Source: Candidatus Thalassarchaeaceae archaeon
GTDB lineage: Archaea; Thermoplasmatota; Poseidoniia; Poseidoniales; Thalassarchaeaceae
Direction of reading: 5' to 3'
Assembly: GCA_943841885.1 (NCBI GenBank)
Contig: CALSZZ010000002.1
Span: forward strand, 299,835-363,834
Length of the DNA: 64,000 nucleotides
Shown here: in pieces, positions 1-8,336 of the stretch
Layout of the letters: each line of letters opens with the position of its first letter
Position numbering within the stretch: the stretch's first letter is position 1
Notes under the pieces: generated by a model
Seen by the model: the letters and a program-made list of their open reading frames with translations, nothing else
The model's database searches: none
What the model was told of the DNA's origin: nothing
Position numbers and translations under genes: made by a program

Positions 1-747
1 GGATGCTAAGTCCCAATTTTCACTATCACTACCTCTGTTTAAATCAATTATTTCTACAGAATTTGCATATCTAATATCTGTATAACCGCTGTATCCTTGT
101 ATTACGTAATCTTCTCTATGTGTAAATTGAGTTATTTCTCTATTAGCGTCGGCTAAAGAACATGGACTAAACCCTCCAACTATATTTCCGACATCTCCTG
201 GTTCACATGTGGATAGTTCAAATTGATTTCCCATTACAAACATAGGTACTGAAAAATCTTCCAATGTAGAAGGAATTCCCATTTCAGAAAAATTATATTT
301 AATTGAATCTGCTGTATTTTTTTCTTCTATGGTTCCGGACAATCTACCTCCCCACTCTGGATGACCTAAGTTTACCAAAGTTTGAGTGTAAGATATTGTC
401 TGTTCTATATCAAAGTCAATTAATACATATTCATCATCACCTCCAATAAAATTAATTATCTCATCAGAATATAAAAGAGCCCCTCCTGAGGTACCAATAA
501 GTAGGATTGAGATAACTCCCAATGATAAAATTGGAGTATTTTTGACAACATTATACCCTACTTGAACTTTACTTTTTGTTTTCGTTATGATGCCATTATT
601 AAATATTTCAGCATCGATAATTTCAAAATTTTCTAATTTCTTTACTAATTCATCTTTGTTACCACTTTGAGATAAATTACGAGATTTCAATTCATTTTTC
701 AATTGTTTAACGGTCATTTCTCTCCATTGTTTCATTCCCCTCACCAT
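1..747 (-). CDS. SAP-domain, membrane-anchored M28-like peptidase (partial)
   Basis: The reading frame is open to the left edge, so only the N-terminal ~249 residues are present. It starts at ATG 747; in-frame ATGs at 735 and 717 are alternatives. Residues ~11-40 (MTVKQLKNELKSRNLSQSG and following) look like a SAP helix-extension-helix motif. One hydrophobic segment follows at ~70-90 (TPILSLGVISILLIGTSGG). After it comes a region with the GHPEWGGRLSGT pattern, then an IKYNFSEMGIPS helix, resembling the start of M28 zinc aminopeptidases of the aminopeptidase Y type. The metal ligands would lie beyond the window and are not seen. Topology suggests a cytoplasmic SAP domain and an external peptidase. 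SAP domains usually bind nucleic acid, so their presence on a membrane peptidase is odd. The peptidase assignment is an inference from the short visible part. Confidence 0.6.
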   Translation of the reverse strand, partial: MVRGMKQWREMTVKQLKNELKSRNLSQSGNKDELVKKLENFEIIDAEIFNNGIITKTKSKVQVGYNVVKNTPILSLGVISILLIGTSGGALLYSDEIINFIGGDDEYVLIDFDIEQTISYTQTLVNLGHPEWGGRLSGTIEEKNTADSIKYNFSEMGIPSTLEDFSVPMFVMGNQFELSTCEPGDVGNIVGGFSPCSLADANREITQFTHREDYVIQGYSGYTDIRYANSVEIIDLNRGSDSENWDLAS

Positions 748-795
748 CACGTTATTGGAATTGTCTTTTTTCCATGAGTATCAATAATTATTTTC

Positions 796-1374
796 TTATT
801 TTTTTTGAACTTCTGTCCCCTTCCATCTCTTTCCTAAATTATGTTCAATGTCCAATTGATCCATAATTCTTGCAACTACGAAGTCAATCAATTCTTCTAT
901 AGATTTAGGTTTGTGGTAGAATCCAGGACTCGCTGGTAGTATGATTACACCCCATGTTGACATTTTCGTCATCGCTTCTAGGTGAGCAGTTGCAAATGGA
1001 GTTTCCCTGGGGACTATTATTAGTTTTCTACGTTCTTTCAAGGCCACCAAAGCACTTCTAGTGGCTAAATTATCAGAAATTCCTGCTGCTATCTTTCCTA
1101 TTGTTGTCCCACTTGTCGGGCACAGTATATATGCATCATATTTAGCAGAACCAGAAGCTGGCCTAGCAGCTAAGTTTTTATTATCATGTAGTGTGATATT
1201 TTCTCTGTTGGCCATCTCTTGAGGAGTCATTGAACATTCTAAATCTAGATTTATTGAACCAGCATTAGTAACTATCAAATCTATTTCCCAGTTTGCTTCC
1301 GAAAGTGCTTCAACTAGTCTCACTGCATATTGTGCTCCGGAGGCACCTGTAACTGCGACTACTGCCCTTTGCAT
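796..1374 (-). CDS. ubiX: Flavin prenyltransferase, UbiX/Pad1 family
   Basis: This is probably a UbiX-family enzyme, which transfers a dimethylallyl group to FMN to make the prenyl-FMN cofactor of UbiD-type decarboxylases. The N-terminus MQRAVVAVTGASGAQYAVRL carries the GASG phosphate-binding motif. A central CPTSGTTIGKIAAGISDNL segment and RKLIIVPRETPF near residue 130 match the family's FMN and prenyl-phosphate regions, and the ~192-residue length is typical. The frame extends five codons upstream, but ATG 1374 puts the start at the usual place. It is the last gene of the lipA-bkd-lipB operon. No ubiD is visible in the window, so the client decarboxylase must be elsewhere. Confidence 0.88.
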   Translation of the reverse strand: MQRAVVAVTGASGAQYAVRLVEALSEANWEIDLIVTNAGSINLDLECSMTPQEMANRENITLHDNKNLAARPASGSAKYDAYILCPTSGTTIGKIAAGISDNLATRSALVALKERRKLIIVPRETPFATAHLEAMTKMSTWGVIILPASPGFYHKPKSIEELIDFVVARIMDQLDIEHNLGKRWKGTEVQKK

Positions 1375-1417
1375 GAAAAGCCGTATCATTCTTGTAATTT
1401 GAAGTGTTGCCTAAATA

Positions 1418-2605
1418 TTATACACATTCATTCAATGATTCTGCTAGATATTTATATTCATCTTTATGGTTGTAAAGTTGAGAAGATATACGAATATATC
1501 TTGTATTGTGTAGTTTCCAAGGAAATACTGGAACTTGGATAGAATATTCATCTAATAATTTATTGTGTAAAGGATCTCCTTGAATGCTAAAGGGTGGAAT
1601 TTCTTTATCTGGGAGCTCTAAAGAAGCTATCGCGGAGACCATATCATCTGGAAAAGGAGGCCTAATTCCTAACTCATCACATAATATATTTCTTCCCTGT
1701 ATCGCTAATTTTCGATTCTTTTTTATTATCTCGTCCCATCCTCCATTAACCATCATTTCCATATGTTGAATAGATTTAGGAATACACATCCACGGAGTTG
1801 GATCATACGTCCCTGACCATGCGAATTCAAACTCAAATTTGTCTTGTGCTTCTCCTGTAAAGGAAGCCCCGTGGCTGATACTCAAAGGTGTAATATTTTT
1901 TTTCTTATCTTCACGTATATGCAAAAATGCAGAACCTTTTGGACTACATAACCATTTGTGACAATTTCCGGTAACATATGCTGCATTTATTTGTCTCAAA
2001 TCTAGATCTATAATTCCGGCTCCATGTGCAGCATCTAATAAGACATCTATATTTTCTTTTTCCAATCTTCTTATTATTTCTTCAAAAGGCATCCTCATCC
2101 CAGTCGGACTTGTTACTGTATCAATTAATGCCAATACAGTCTTTTCACTCACAGAATTCATTATAATATCTACTACTTCTTTTTGATTTTTTACATCGAA
2201 TGGAATTTCCACAACTATTGTTTCTGCACCCACACTTTTTGTAACATAGTCTACTGTATTTCGACATGCTTCATATGTATGGTCTGTTACAATAATCTGA
2301 TCTCCATTTTTTAAATCAAGATTTTTTAAAATAGTATTAACTCCATATGTAGCATTTGTGACAAATACTAATCCTTCGGGATCAGCATTAATAAATTTAG
2401 ATAATACCTGAATCGATTTCTTCCAATAGTCAAAATATTCTCTTTCAAAGAATCTTACGGGGTCATTTTCTATTTTTCTCCTATATTCTCCCTGTTGCTT
2501 CAAAACCTCAATGGGACTTGCACCATATGAACCATGATTAAGGAAAACAGTATCCTCATCTAATTGCCAATATTTAGAAAGAACACTCTTTTGCGGTAAG
2601 GCCAT
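1418..2605 (-). CDS. Class V aminotransferase (isopenicillin N epimerase-like)
   Basis: A PLP-dependent fold type I enzyme of the class V aminotransferase/cysteine desulfurase group, closest in appearance to proteins annotated as isopenicillin N epimerase. The N-terminal FLNHGSYGASP motif is typical of that group. DVLLDAAHGAG holds the PLP-ring aspartate, and the internal aldimine lysine is in GNCHKWLCSPKG (Lys about residue 217, codon 1955-1957). Length (~395 aa) is normal. ATG 2605 is preferred because it lies 8 bp after the lipB stop; an ATG seven codons upstream would overlap lipB. The true substrate is unknown. Its place directly after lipB suggests co-transcription with the 2-oxoacid dehydrogenase operon, possibly in amino-acid or sulfur supply, but that link is inference. 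Confidence 0.82.
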   Translation of the reverse strand: MALPQKSVLSKYWQLDEDTVFLNHGSYGASPIEVLKQQGEYRRKIENDPVRFFEREYFDYWKKSIQVLSKFINADPEGLVFVTNATYGVNTILKNLDLKNGDQIIVTDHTYEACRNTVDYVTKSVGAETIVVEIPFDVKNQKEVVDIIMNSVSEKTVLALIDTVTSPTGMRMPFEEIIRRLEKENIDVLLDAAHGAGIIDLDLRQINAAYVTGNCHKWLCSPKGSAFLHIREDKKKNITPLSISHGASFTGEAQDKFEFEFAWSGTYDPTPWMCIPKSIQHMEMMVNGGWDEIIKKNRKLAIQGRNILCDELGIRPPFPDDMVSAIASLELPDKEIPPFSIQGDPLHNKLLDEYSIQVPVFPWKLHNTRYIRISSQLYNHKDEYKYLAESLNECV

Positions 2606-2613
2606 AATTAATT

Positions 2614-3279
2614 CTAAGGCAACCAATCTAATGGTTTTTGTGGAATCCTCTCCAAAACTCTCTCAATATTTGAAATAAGTGCTTTCTCTAGGCTTTCTCT
2701 ATCAATTAGTTTCCCTTCTATATCATGTGTATATCCTAATTTATCCAATGAGGTTGTCACTTTTTTTTCTAGTCCGCAACATAATAAAGACTCAATCCTC
2801 TCACCGGGGGTGGCGTAGTTCAGTGCTAATCCATGTCTACTTACCCAATGGAGAAATGCCAAACCTATTGAACAGATTTTTTTATCATCTACCCACACTC
2901 CCATCATCTCTTTATTCCTGTAACCATTGATGCCACAATCATGTAGTGTTCTAATTACTAATTCTTCCATTTTACCTATTATAGCCCTAATATTTTGTTC
3001 GCCTGGATCCCATTTAATAATTGGATAAACAACTAGTTGACCCGGGCCATGCCACGTAATACCTCCGCCTCTATCAACGTTGGAAGTTTCATAATCCTCA
3101 TCTACAATTATATTTTCCCTCACTGCCTTAGCCCCCATGGTAACTATTTCGGGGTGCTCAACTAAAATTATAACATCATTAATTTCATTATTTATTCGCA
3201 ACTTTTGTATTCTCTTCATTTCGTCATCTACTACTTTGTGAGGCAGGATCCCTGCTCTAAGGATTTTAATTTCTTTCAA
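2614..3279 (-). CDS. lipB: Lipoyl(octanoyl) transferase LipB
   Basis: LipB moves octanoate from acyl carrier protein to the lipoyl-domain lysine of E2-type subunits. The family signature RGGGITWHGPGQLVVYP is present near residues 70-86. DDKKICSIGLAF supplies the catalytic lysine region and WVSRHGLALN follows. A cysteine pair in SLLCCGLEKKVTTSL sits where the acyl-enzyme cysteine is expected. Its 221 residues match bacterial LipB. It lies 8 bp downstream of the E3 gene and upstream of the aminotransferase. The operon also has lipA, so lipoate can be made from octanoyl-ACP, which raises the question of how this archaeon makes the acyl donor. Confidence 0.93.
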   Translation of the reverse strand: MKEIKILRAGILPHKVVDDEMKRIQKLRINNEINDVIILVEHPEIVTMGAKAVRENIIVDEDYETSNVDRGGGITWHGPGQLVVYPIIKWDPGEQNIRAIIGKMEELVIRTLHDCGINGYRNKEMMGVWVDDKKICSIGLAFLHWVSRHGLALNYATPGERIESLLCCGLEKKVTTSLDKLGYTHDIEGKLIDRESLEKALISNIERVLERIPQKPLDWLP

Positions 3280-3287
3280 CTAATCCC

Positions 3288-4726
3288 TCAAGATATGTGT
3301 ATCGCGTGACCTAATGTCTTCAAAACACCTTCATGGAATGATTCCGTCATTGTCGGATGTGCATGCACAGTATCAGCAATGTCTTCTAATAAAGCACCCA
3401 TTTCTAATGCTAATACAAATTCTCCACTTAATTCTGCAATATGAGTGCCAACAGCTTGAATGCCAAGAATGACATGATCAGATTTCCTTGCCGTCACTCG
3501 AATAAAGCCACCAGTTTTCTCAGCCTCTAGTGTGAGTGCTCTACCATTAGCCGCCAAAGGAAATTTTCCAGTGATAACTTCTTCACCCAAATCTCTTGCT
3601 TCATCTGGACTTAATCCAACTGATACAATTTCAGGTTCAGTGAAAACTATTGCTGGAATGGCAACTTTATCGAAATCTCTATTCTTTCCAGCAATTATTT
3701 CAGCCACCATTTCTCCTTGTGCACTCGCTTTATGGGCCAACATCGGCTCTCCTGCAACATCTCCAATTGCAAATACGCCAGGCGCAGAGGTTCTACATTT
3801 TCTGTCAATTCTAATGAAATTACCTGATGAATCCATTCTAATTCCCATATTTTCTAAACCCCAACCCTTTGAATTTGGTCTCCTTCCGACAGTAACTAAT
3901 ACTTTGTCAACTTTTACAGTGTGTTCTTCTTTATCTTTTTCAAATCGTAAATGAACTTTCCTAGAAGCTCCTTTCCCTTTAATCTCAGCACCCCTAGCCA
4001 ATGCTTTGGTGTGGATTGAAACTTTCTTCATTTTCAACCATCTTTCTAAAGGTCTTCTAATTTCTTTATCTATTATTGAAAGAATATCATCTAAACCTTC
4101 TATGACAGTTACTTCAGTTCCTAATTTAGTCAATGCGCATCCTAATTCTAATCCTATATATCCTCCGCCTACTATTGCAACACTTTTTGGAAGTTCTTTA
4201 AGTTCTAATGCGCCTGTTGAAGATAAGATAAATTCTTCATCACATGGCATGAATGGTAGGTCTATTGGACTTGATCCTGTTGCAATTATGACATTCTCCG
4301 ATTCAATATTTATTATACCATTTTTAGTTTTTACATTACAACTCTTTGAACTTTGAAAACTCGCCCAACCCTCAATTATCTCAACACCCGCTCCTTTCAG
4401 TAGAGATTCAACACCTTTTGTTAATTTATTTACTATCGAATCTTTCCATAATGTCATGGCCTCCATATCGATTTCTACTTTTCCATCAATGGTAAGTCCC
4501 ATATGGTTATCTTGAGATGAATGTTTTTGTAATGCTTCAAATCTCTCTGCACTATGAATTATTGCTTTACTTGGGATGCACCCTACGTTGAGACAAACCC
4601 ACTCCTGCCTTATTTCCTTCTACAATAACAGTATCTAGGGCCCAACTGTCCAGCTCTAATGGCTGCAACATAGCCCCCTGGTCCTGCTCCTATTACCAAA
4701 ACTTGACATTTACGTGTTTCTGACAT
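3288..4726 (-). CDS. lpd: Dihydrolipoamide dehydrogenase (E3), frameshifted near N-terminus
   Basis: E3 re-oxidises the dihydrolipoyl arm of the 2-oxoacid dehydrogenase complex, passing electrons through FAD to NAD. Residues from the internal ATG at 4502 onward read cleanly. They include the NAD-binding GGGYIGLELG segment, the FAD-binding FAIGDVAGEPMLAHKA segment and the C-terminal HAHPTMTESFHEG dimer/active-site motif. The first ~70 codons need two frame corrections. ATG 4726 gives MSETRKCQVLVIGAGPGGYV, the frame breaks at about 4637-4641 (an extra C) and again at about 4595, then CLNVGCIPSK restores the redox-disulfide motif. With both shifts repaired the protein is ~478 aa, the family's usual size. 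The start lies 9 bp after the repaired E2 stop. I regard the breaks as likely sequence errors (see findings). Confidence 0.85.
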
Positions 4727-4735
4727 TTGACGACC

Positions 4736-6049
4736 TCACATAAAGATAAGAGCTGGAGTTTCCAAACATTCTTTTTAGATTCTGAATTAAAGCCGCGCCA
4801 TCTGCTCCATCTACTACTCTGTGATCAAATGAACTTGATACGTTCATTATCCTTCTAATGACAATGTTTCCATCTCTGACGACAGGCATTTCTCGAGCAT
4901 TATGAACTCCAAGTATTGCTACTTCTGGATGATTTATTATTGGTGTAGCGCCAAGACCTCCATCTCTTCCTAAACTTGTTATCGTAAACGTAGATCCACT
5001 TAATTCATCCAAGCTCGCTGTTCCATTTCTAGCAGAACTTGATACTCTTTGCATCTCAGATTGCTGCCCTCCAAATATCCATCGCTTCTACATGTTTTAC
5101 GACTGGAACATACAATCCTCGTTCTGTTTGTGTTGCTATTCCAATATGTAGGGCACCAAATCCTACTTACGATATTGGCCCTGGTCATCATATCTAGCAT
5201 TAGATTCAGGGTGCTGAGGCAATTATTTTACTTAGTGCAATCATTATGAAGGGTAAGTAGGTTAGTTTTGGTTTGCGTTTCATCTCTAGTTTCATTTAAT
5301 GCCTGTCTTAATTTTTCTAATTCTGTAATATCAATTTCTTCAAAATATGAGAAAATGAGGTATTGTTCTTTTACTAATTACCATCTGTTCTGCAATTTTT
5401 CTTCGTAAACCAACAACCTTTACTTCTGTAATATCTTCTCTTTTCATTTTAATAGAATTTATTTTATTATCTCCTGTCATTCCGTCTGATGCTACATACA
5501 AATCTATATCTGAGTGGACGTATTCTACCAGCAGGACCAGTTCCGTTTATTGTTGTGAGATTGACTCCAATCTCTCTAGCTCTTCTTCTAACGGCTGGAC
5601 TCGCTAAGGTCTTTCTGTGAGCACTTTTACTATTGGATAATGATGTATTTTTAGAGCGCCGCAACAGGTTCACGCACTGCAACAGGTTCACGCACTGCAA
5701 CAGGCCTCAGGCACTGCAACAGGTTCAGGCACTGCAACAGGTTCAGGCACTGCAACTGGCTCTGAAACATCTAAAATATCTGAAATTTCATTACTTTCGT
5801 CAGATGAATCTAAATCAAAACTAATGAGAGTTGTTCCTACAGCCACCATATCTCCTATGTCTCCACTTAGTGATGACACCACACCCATTCACCGGAGATG
5901 GTATTGTAACAGTAGCTTTATCAGTCTTCACATCAACTAATGGCATCATCTTCTTTCACAGTAGAGCCAATGACAACGTGCCATGTCACTATTTCTCCTT
6001 CTACTACTCCTTCTCCAATATCTGGAAGTTTAAATTCATAATTTACCAT
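4736..6049 (-). pseudogene. bkdB: Branched-chain 2-oxoacid dehydrogenase E2 (lipoyl acyltransferase), multiple frameshifts
   Basis: E2 is the core acyltransferase carrying the lipoyl arm. Reading across frames gives one protein of ~430 aa. It starts at ATG 6049 with [13 protein letters not shown] and a lipoyl domain with the lysine in VKTDKATVTIP. A repetitive EPVAVP linker follows, then a subunit-binding domain (SPAVRRRAREIGV, GTGPAGRI). The catalytic domain includes GLRRKIAEQM, GIATQTERGLYVPVV and the acyltransferase motif SSFDHRVVDG, ending GNPALIFM with a stop at 4736. About ten single-base indels, mostly insertions, interrupt it (near 5942, 5885, 5705, 5658, 5519, 5351, 5268, 5218, 5165, 5063 and 4763). 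Key motifs are intact between breaks, so decay is less likely than sequencing error. Start and stop fit neatly between E1 beta and E3. Confidence 0.85.
5663..5753 (-). repeat. 18-bp tandem repeat encoding the EPVAVP linker of E2
   Basis: Five head-to-tail units lie at 5663-5680, 5681-5698, 5699-5717, 5718-5735 and 5736-5753. Four are 18 bp and the third is 19 bp. On the coding strand each gives one E-P-V-A-V-P/R hexapeptide of the flexible Ala/Pro-rich linker between the lipoyl and subunit-binding domains. The 19-bp unit carries one of the frameshifts. Two units read CGT instead of CCT, turning proline to arginine. Such linkers are usual in E2 proteins; slippage in this tract may explain part of the local sequence trouble. 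Confidence 0.9.
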
Positions 6050-6050
6050 T

Positions 6051-7062
6051 TTAGTCCTCCTGAGTTTTTTTTATCGCTCCAATTATTCTAGATGTACTAA
6101 GGCATATAATCCCATTCTGTAGTATGAGGGAAAGGCGTATCCCAGCCCGTAACTCTTTGTATTGGACTTTCGAGATTGTAAAAGCATAACTCTTGGATCG
6201 AAGCAGAAAGTTCTGAACCGAAACCACTTGTTTTGGGGGCTTCATGAACGATTACACATCTTCCAGTTTTTTTAATAGATTTAATTATTATATCTTTGTC
6301 CCAAGGTAAAAGAGTTTGTAAATCAATTAAATCACAACTAATTCCAGAGTCAATTATTGCTCTTTCAGAAACGTGAACCATGGTCCCCCAAGCTATAACG
6401 GTACAATTTTCGCCTTCCATCGCTAATCTGCCTTGTCCCAAAGGTATCTTGTAGTATTCTTCTGGAACTTCTGCTTCAGAATGATTTTTCCATGTTGGTA
6501 CATCATGAGGATCTCCATAAAAAGGACCCCTGTAACATCTTTTGGGCTCAAAGAAAATAACTGGATCATTTGATTCTATCGAACTAATCAATAAACCCTT
6601 AGAATTATATGGTGTTGAACAGTAAACAACTTTTAATCCAGGGGTATGTGTAAACTGTGATTCGGGTGATTGAGAGTGATGATGTCCGCCTCTTATTCCT
6701 CCTCCCGCTGGAGTGCGTATTGTAATTGGACACCAAAATTCTCCTCCAGATCTATGTCTAATCTTAGCAATTTCATTTACTATTTGATCATAAGCAGGAA
6801 ATATGTAATCAGCAAATTGTATTTCTACAACCGGCCTAAGTCCATTAATTCCCATTCCAAACGCAATAGCAGCTATGCCGCCTTCAGATAACGGAGTGTC
6901 AAAAACGCGATGTTTACCAAATCTTTCCTGTAATCCATCACTAGTTCTAAAAACTCCTCCAAAATATCCTATGTCTTCACCGAATAATAACACATCTTCA
7001 TCCTTATCAAGCATATTGTCGAGGGCACTATTGACAGATTGAACCATATTCATTTCGACCAT
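6051..7062 (-). CDS. bkdA2: Branched-chain 2-oxoacid dehydrogenase E1 beta, frameshift in last codons
   Basis: E1 beta pairs with E1 alpha to decarboxylate branched-chain 2-oxoacids with thiamine diphosphate. The sequence closely follows Pseudomonas BkdA2 from memory: [51 protein letters not shown] and [18 protein letters not shown]. An uninterrupted frame stops at 6097, but an extra base at about 6099-6100 is responsible. The shifted frame gives [15 protein letters not shown], matching the family's C-terminus, and stops at 6051, one base before the E2 ATG. Repaired length is ~336 aa. Its ATG overlaps the E1 alpha stop (TAATG), indicating translational coupling. Confidence 0.92.
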
Positions 7063-8327
7063 TATTCAACACTCCATTTCTTCATTTCATCCCATTGTTC
7101 TTGAAGATGCCAGGGGACACTCTCGTATACTTCTGTGAATATTGTATCAGAAGAAGGGTAAGGGCCATTTGCTAAGTCTCCATATTTTACTGCTTCCTTG
7201 TAAGCAGCAATAACTTCTTCATCTATTTTTAATTCTAATTCTTCTTGTTCCTTTTCTGTCCATTGAGAATTCTTAATTAGATGGTCTTTCAATCTTTTTA
7301 TTGGATCTCCACCTGGCCAATATTCATGTTCATTCGAAGGGCGATATCTAGAGGGATCGTCACTAGAACTATGAGCACCTGCTCTGTAAGTTAAAATTTC
7401 GATATGAGTTGCACCAAATCCCATTTTAGCCCTCTCTCGGGCCCATTTGGTAACCGAGTAAAGTGCTAAAAAATCATTACCATCTACTCTGAAACATGGG
7501 ATTCCGTATGCCAATCCCCTTGTGGCAAAATTATTACTACCACTTGCGATGTTATAGTGCGTTGAAATTGCCCAGTGGTTATTTACTACATTTAATATCA
7601 CAGGGGCTTTGAAAACACTGGCAAAATTAAGTCCATAATGGTAGTCTCCTTCTGCGGAAGCACCATCTCCAATCCAAGTTATAGTTACTTCATCCAAACC
7701 TTTGTATTTAGAGGCCAATGCTACTCCAACCGCCTGACTAAATTGTGTCCCTACCGGACTGGAGATTGAGATAAAACGACCATCTTTGTATGTATAATGG
7801 ACTGGCATTTGCCTACCTTTGACATTATCTTCTACATTCCCGACACAATGACAAATCATACTCACCATATCTCTACCTCTGACAAATTGAGCACCAGGTT
7901 GACGATATGTGGGGAATATCCAATCTTCGTTATTCAGGGCCATAGTTTGTGCTATTGCAATACCTTCTTCTCCAAATGATTGCATATAAAATGATAACTT
8001 ACCAGTTCTTTGCATCTTCATCATCCTATCATCAAAAATTCGTAGACGAACCATATGTTCTAATCCTAATTTTAATTCTTCAAATGTTAAGTTAGGATTC
8101 CATTCTCCCATCGCTTCTCCTTTGTCATTTAGAACTCTTACTAGTCCTACGGCGTGATTATATGTTTCATCTGCATCACAATCAAATTTTGGTTTTTTAA
8201 GATCCTTTGGATGCCATTTCCATGGTTCAAAAGAAGAAGAATCACCAGGCCTATGTGGTGCATCAGGGATGTGCAGAGGGATTTGTTCCTCCTCTGCTCT
8301 AGACATGTTATGCCCTACCCTATTCAT
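7062..8327 (-). CDS. bkdA1: Branched-chain 2-oxoacid dehydrogenase E1 alpha
   Basis: This is the thiamine-diphosphate-binding alpha chain of the branched-chain complex. The IPLHIPDAPHRPG N-terminus, LSFYMQSFGEE, FPTYRQPG and KGRQMPVHY stretches follow the BkdA1 pattern rather than pyruvate dehydrogenase. The cofactor motif is WIGDGASAEGD ... VVNNHWAIST, and TYRAGAHSSSDDPSRYR is the regulatory/phosphorylation-loop region of the family. Length of 421 aa is normal. An in-frame ATG at 8306 (MSRAEEEQIPLH) matches the homologous start better and is an alternative. It begins 9 bp after the lipA stop and overlaps E1 beta, so it belongs to the same operon. Substrates would be 2-oxoacids from Val, Leu and Ile, consistent with a protein-degrading heterotroph. 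Confidence 0.93.
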   Translation of the reverse strand: MNRVGHNMSRAEEEQIPLHIPDAPHRPGDSSSFEPWKWHPKDLKKPKFDCDADETYNHAVGLVRVLNDKGEAMGEWNPNLTFEELKLGLEHMVRLRIFDDRMMKMQRTGKLSFYMQSFGEEGIAIAQTMALNNEDWIFPTYRQPGAQFVRGRDMVSMICHCVGNVEDNVKGRQMPVHYTYKDGRFISISSPVGTQFSQAVGVALASKYKGLDEVTITWIGDGASAEGDYHYGLNFASVFKAPVILNVVNNHWAISTHYNIASGSNNFATRGLAYGIPCFRVDGNDFLALYSVTKWARERAKMGFGATHIEILTYRAGAHSSSDDPSRYRPSNEHEYWPGGDPIKRLKDHLIKNSQWTEKEQEELELKIDEEVIAAYKEAVKYGDLANGPYPSSDTIFTEVYESVPWHLQEQWDEMKKWSVE

Positions 8328-8336
8328 CTTATTATA

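Noticed and set aside
5663..5753. Possible CRISPR-like short tandem repeat
   Set aside because: The units are head to tail with no spacers, and on the minus strand they encode the EPVAVP linker of E2.
4736..6049. Programmed frameshifting or a set of separate small genes in the E2 region
   Set aside because: About ten shifts, mostly single-base insertions at unrelated sites, cannot be programmed. The fragments join into one standard E2 protein.
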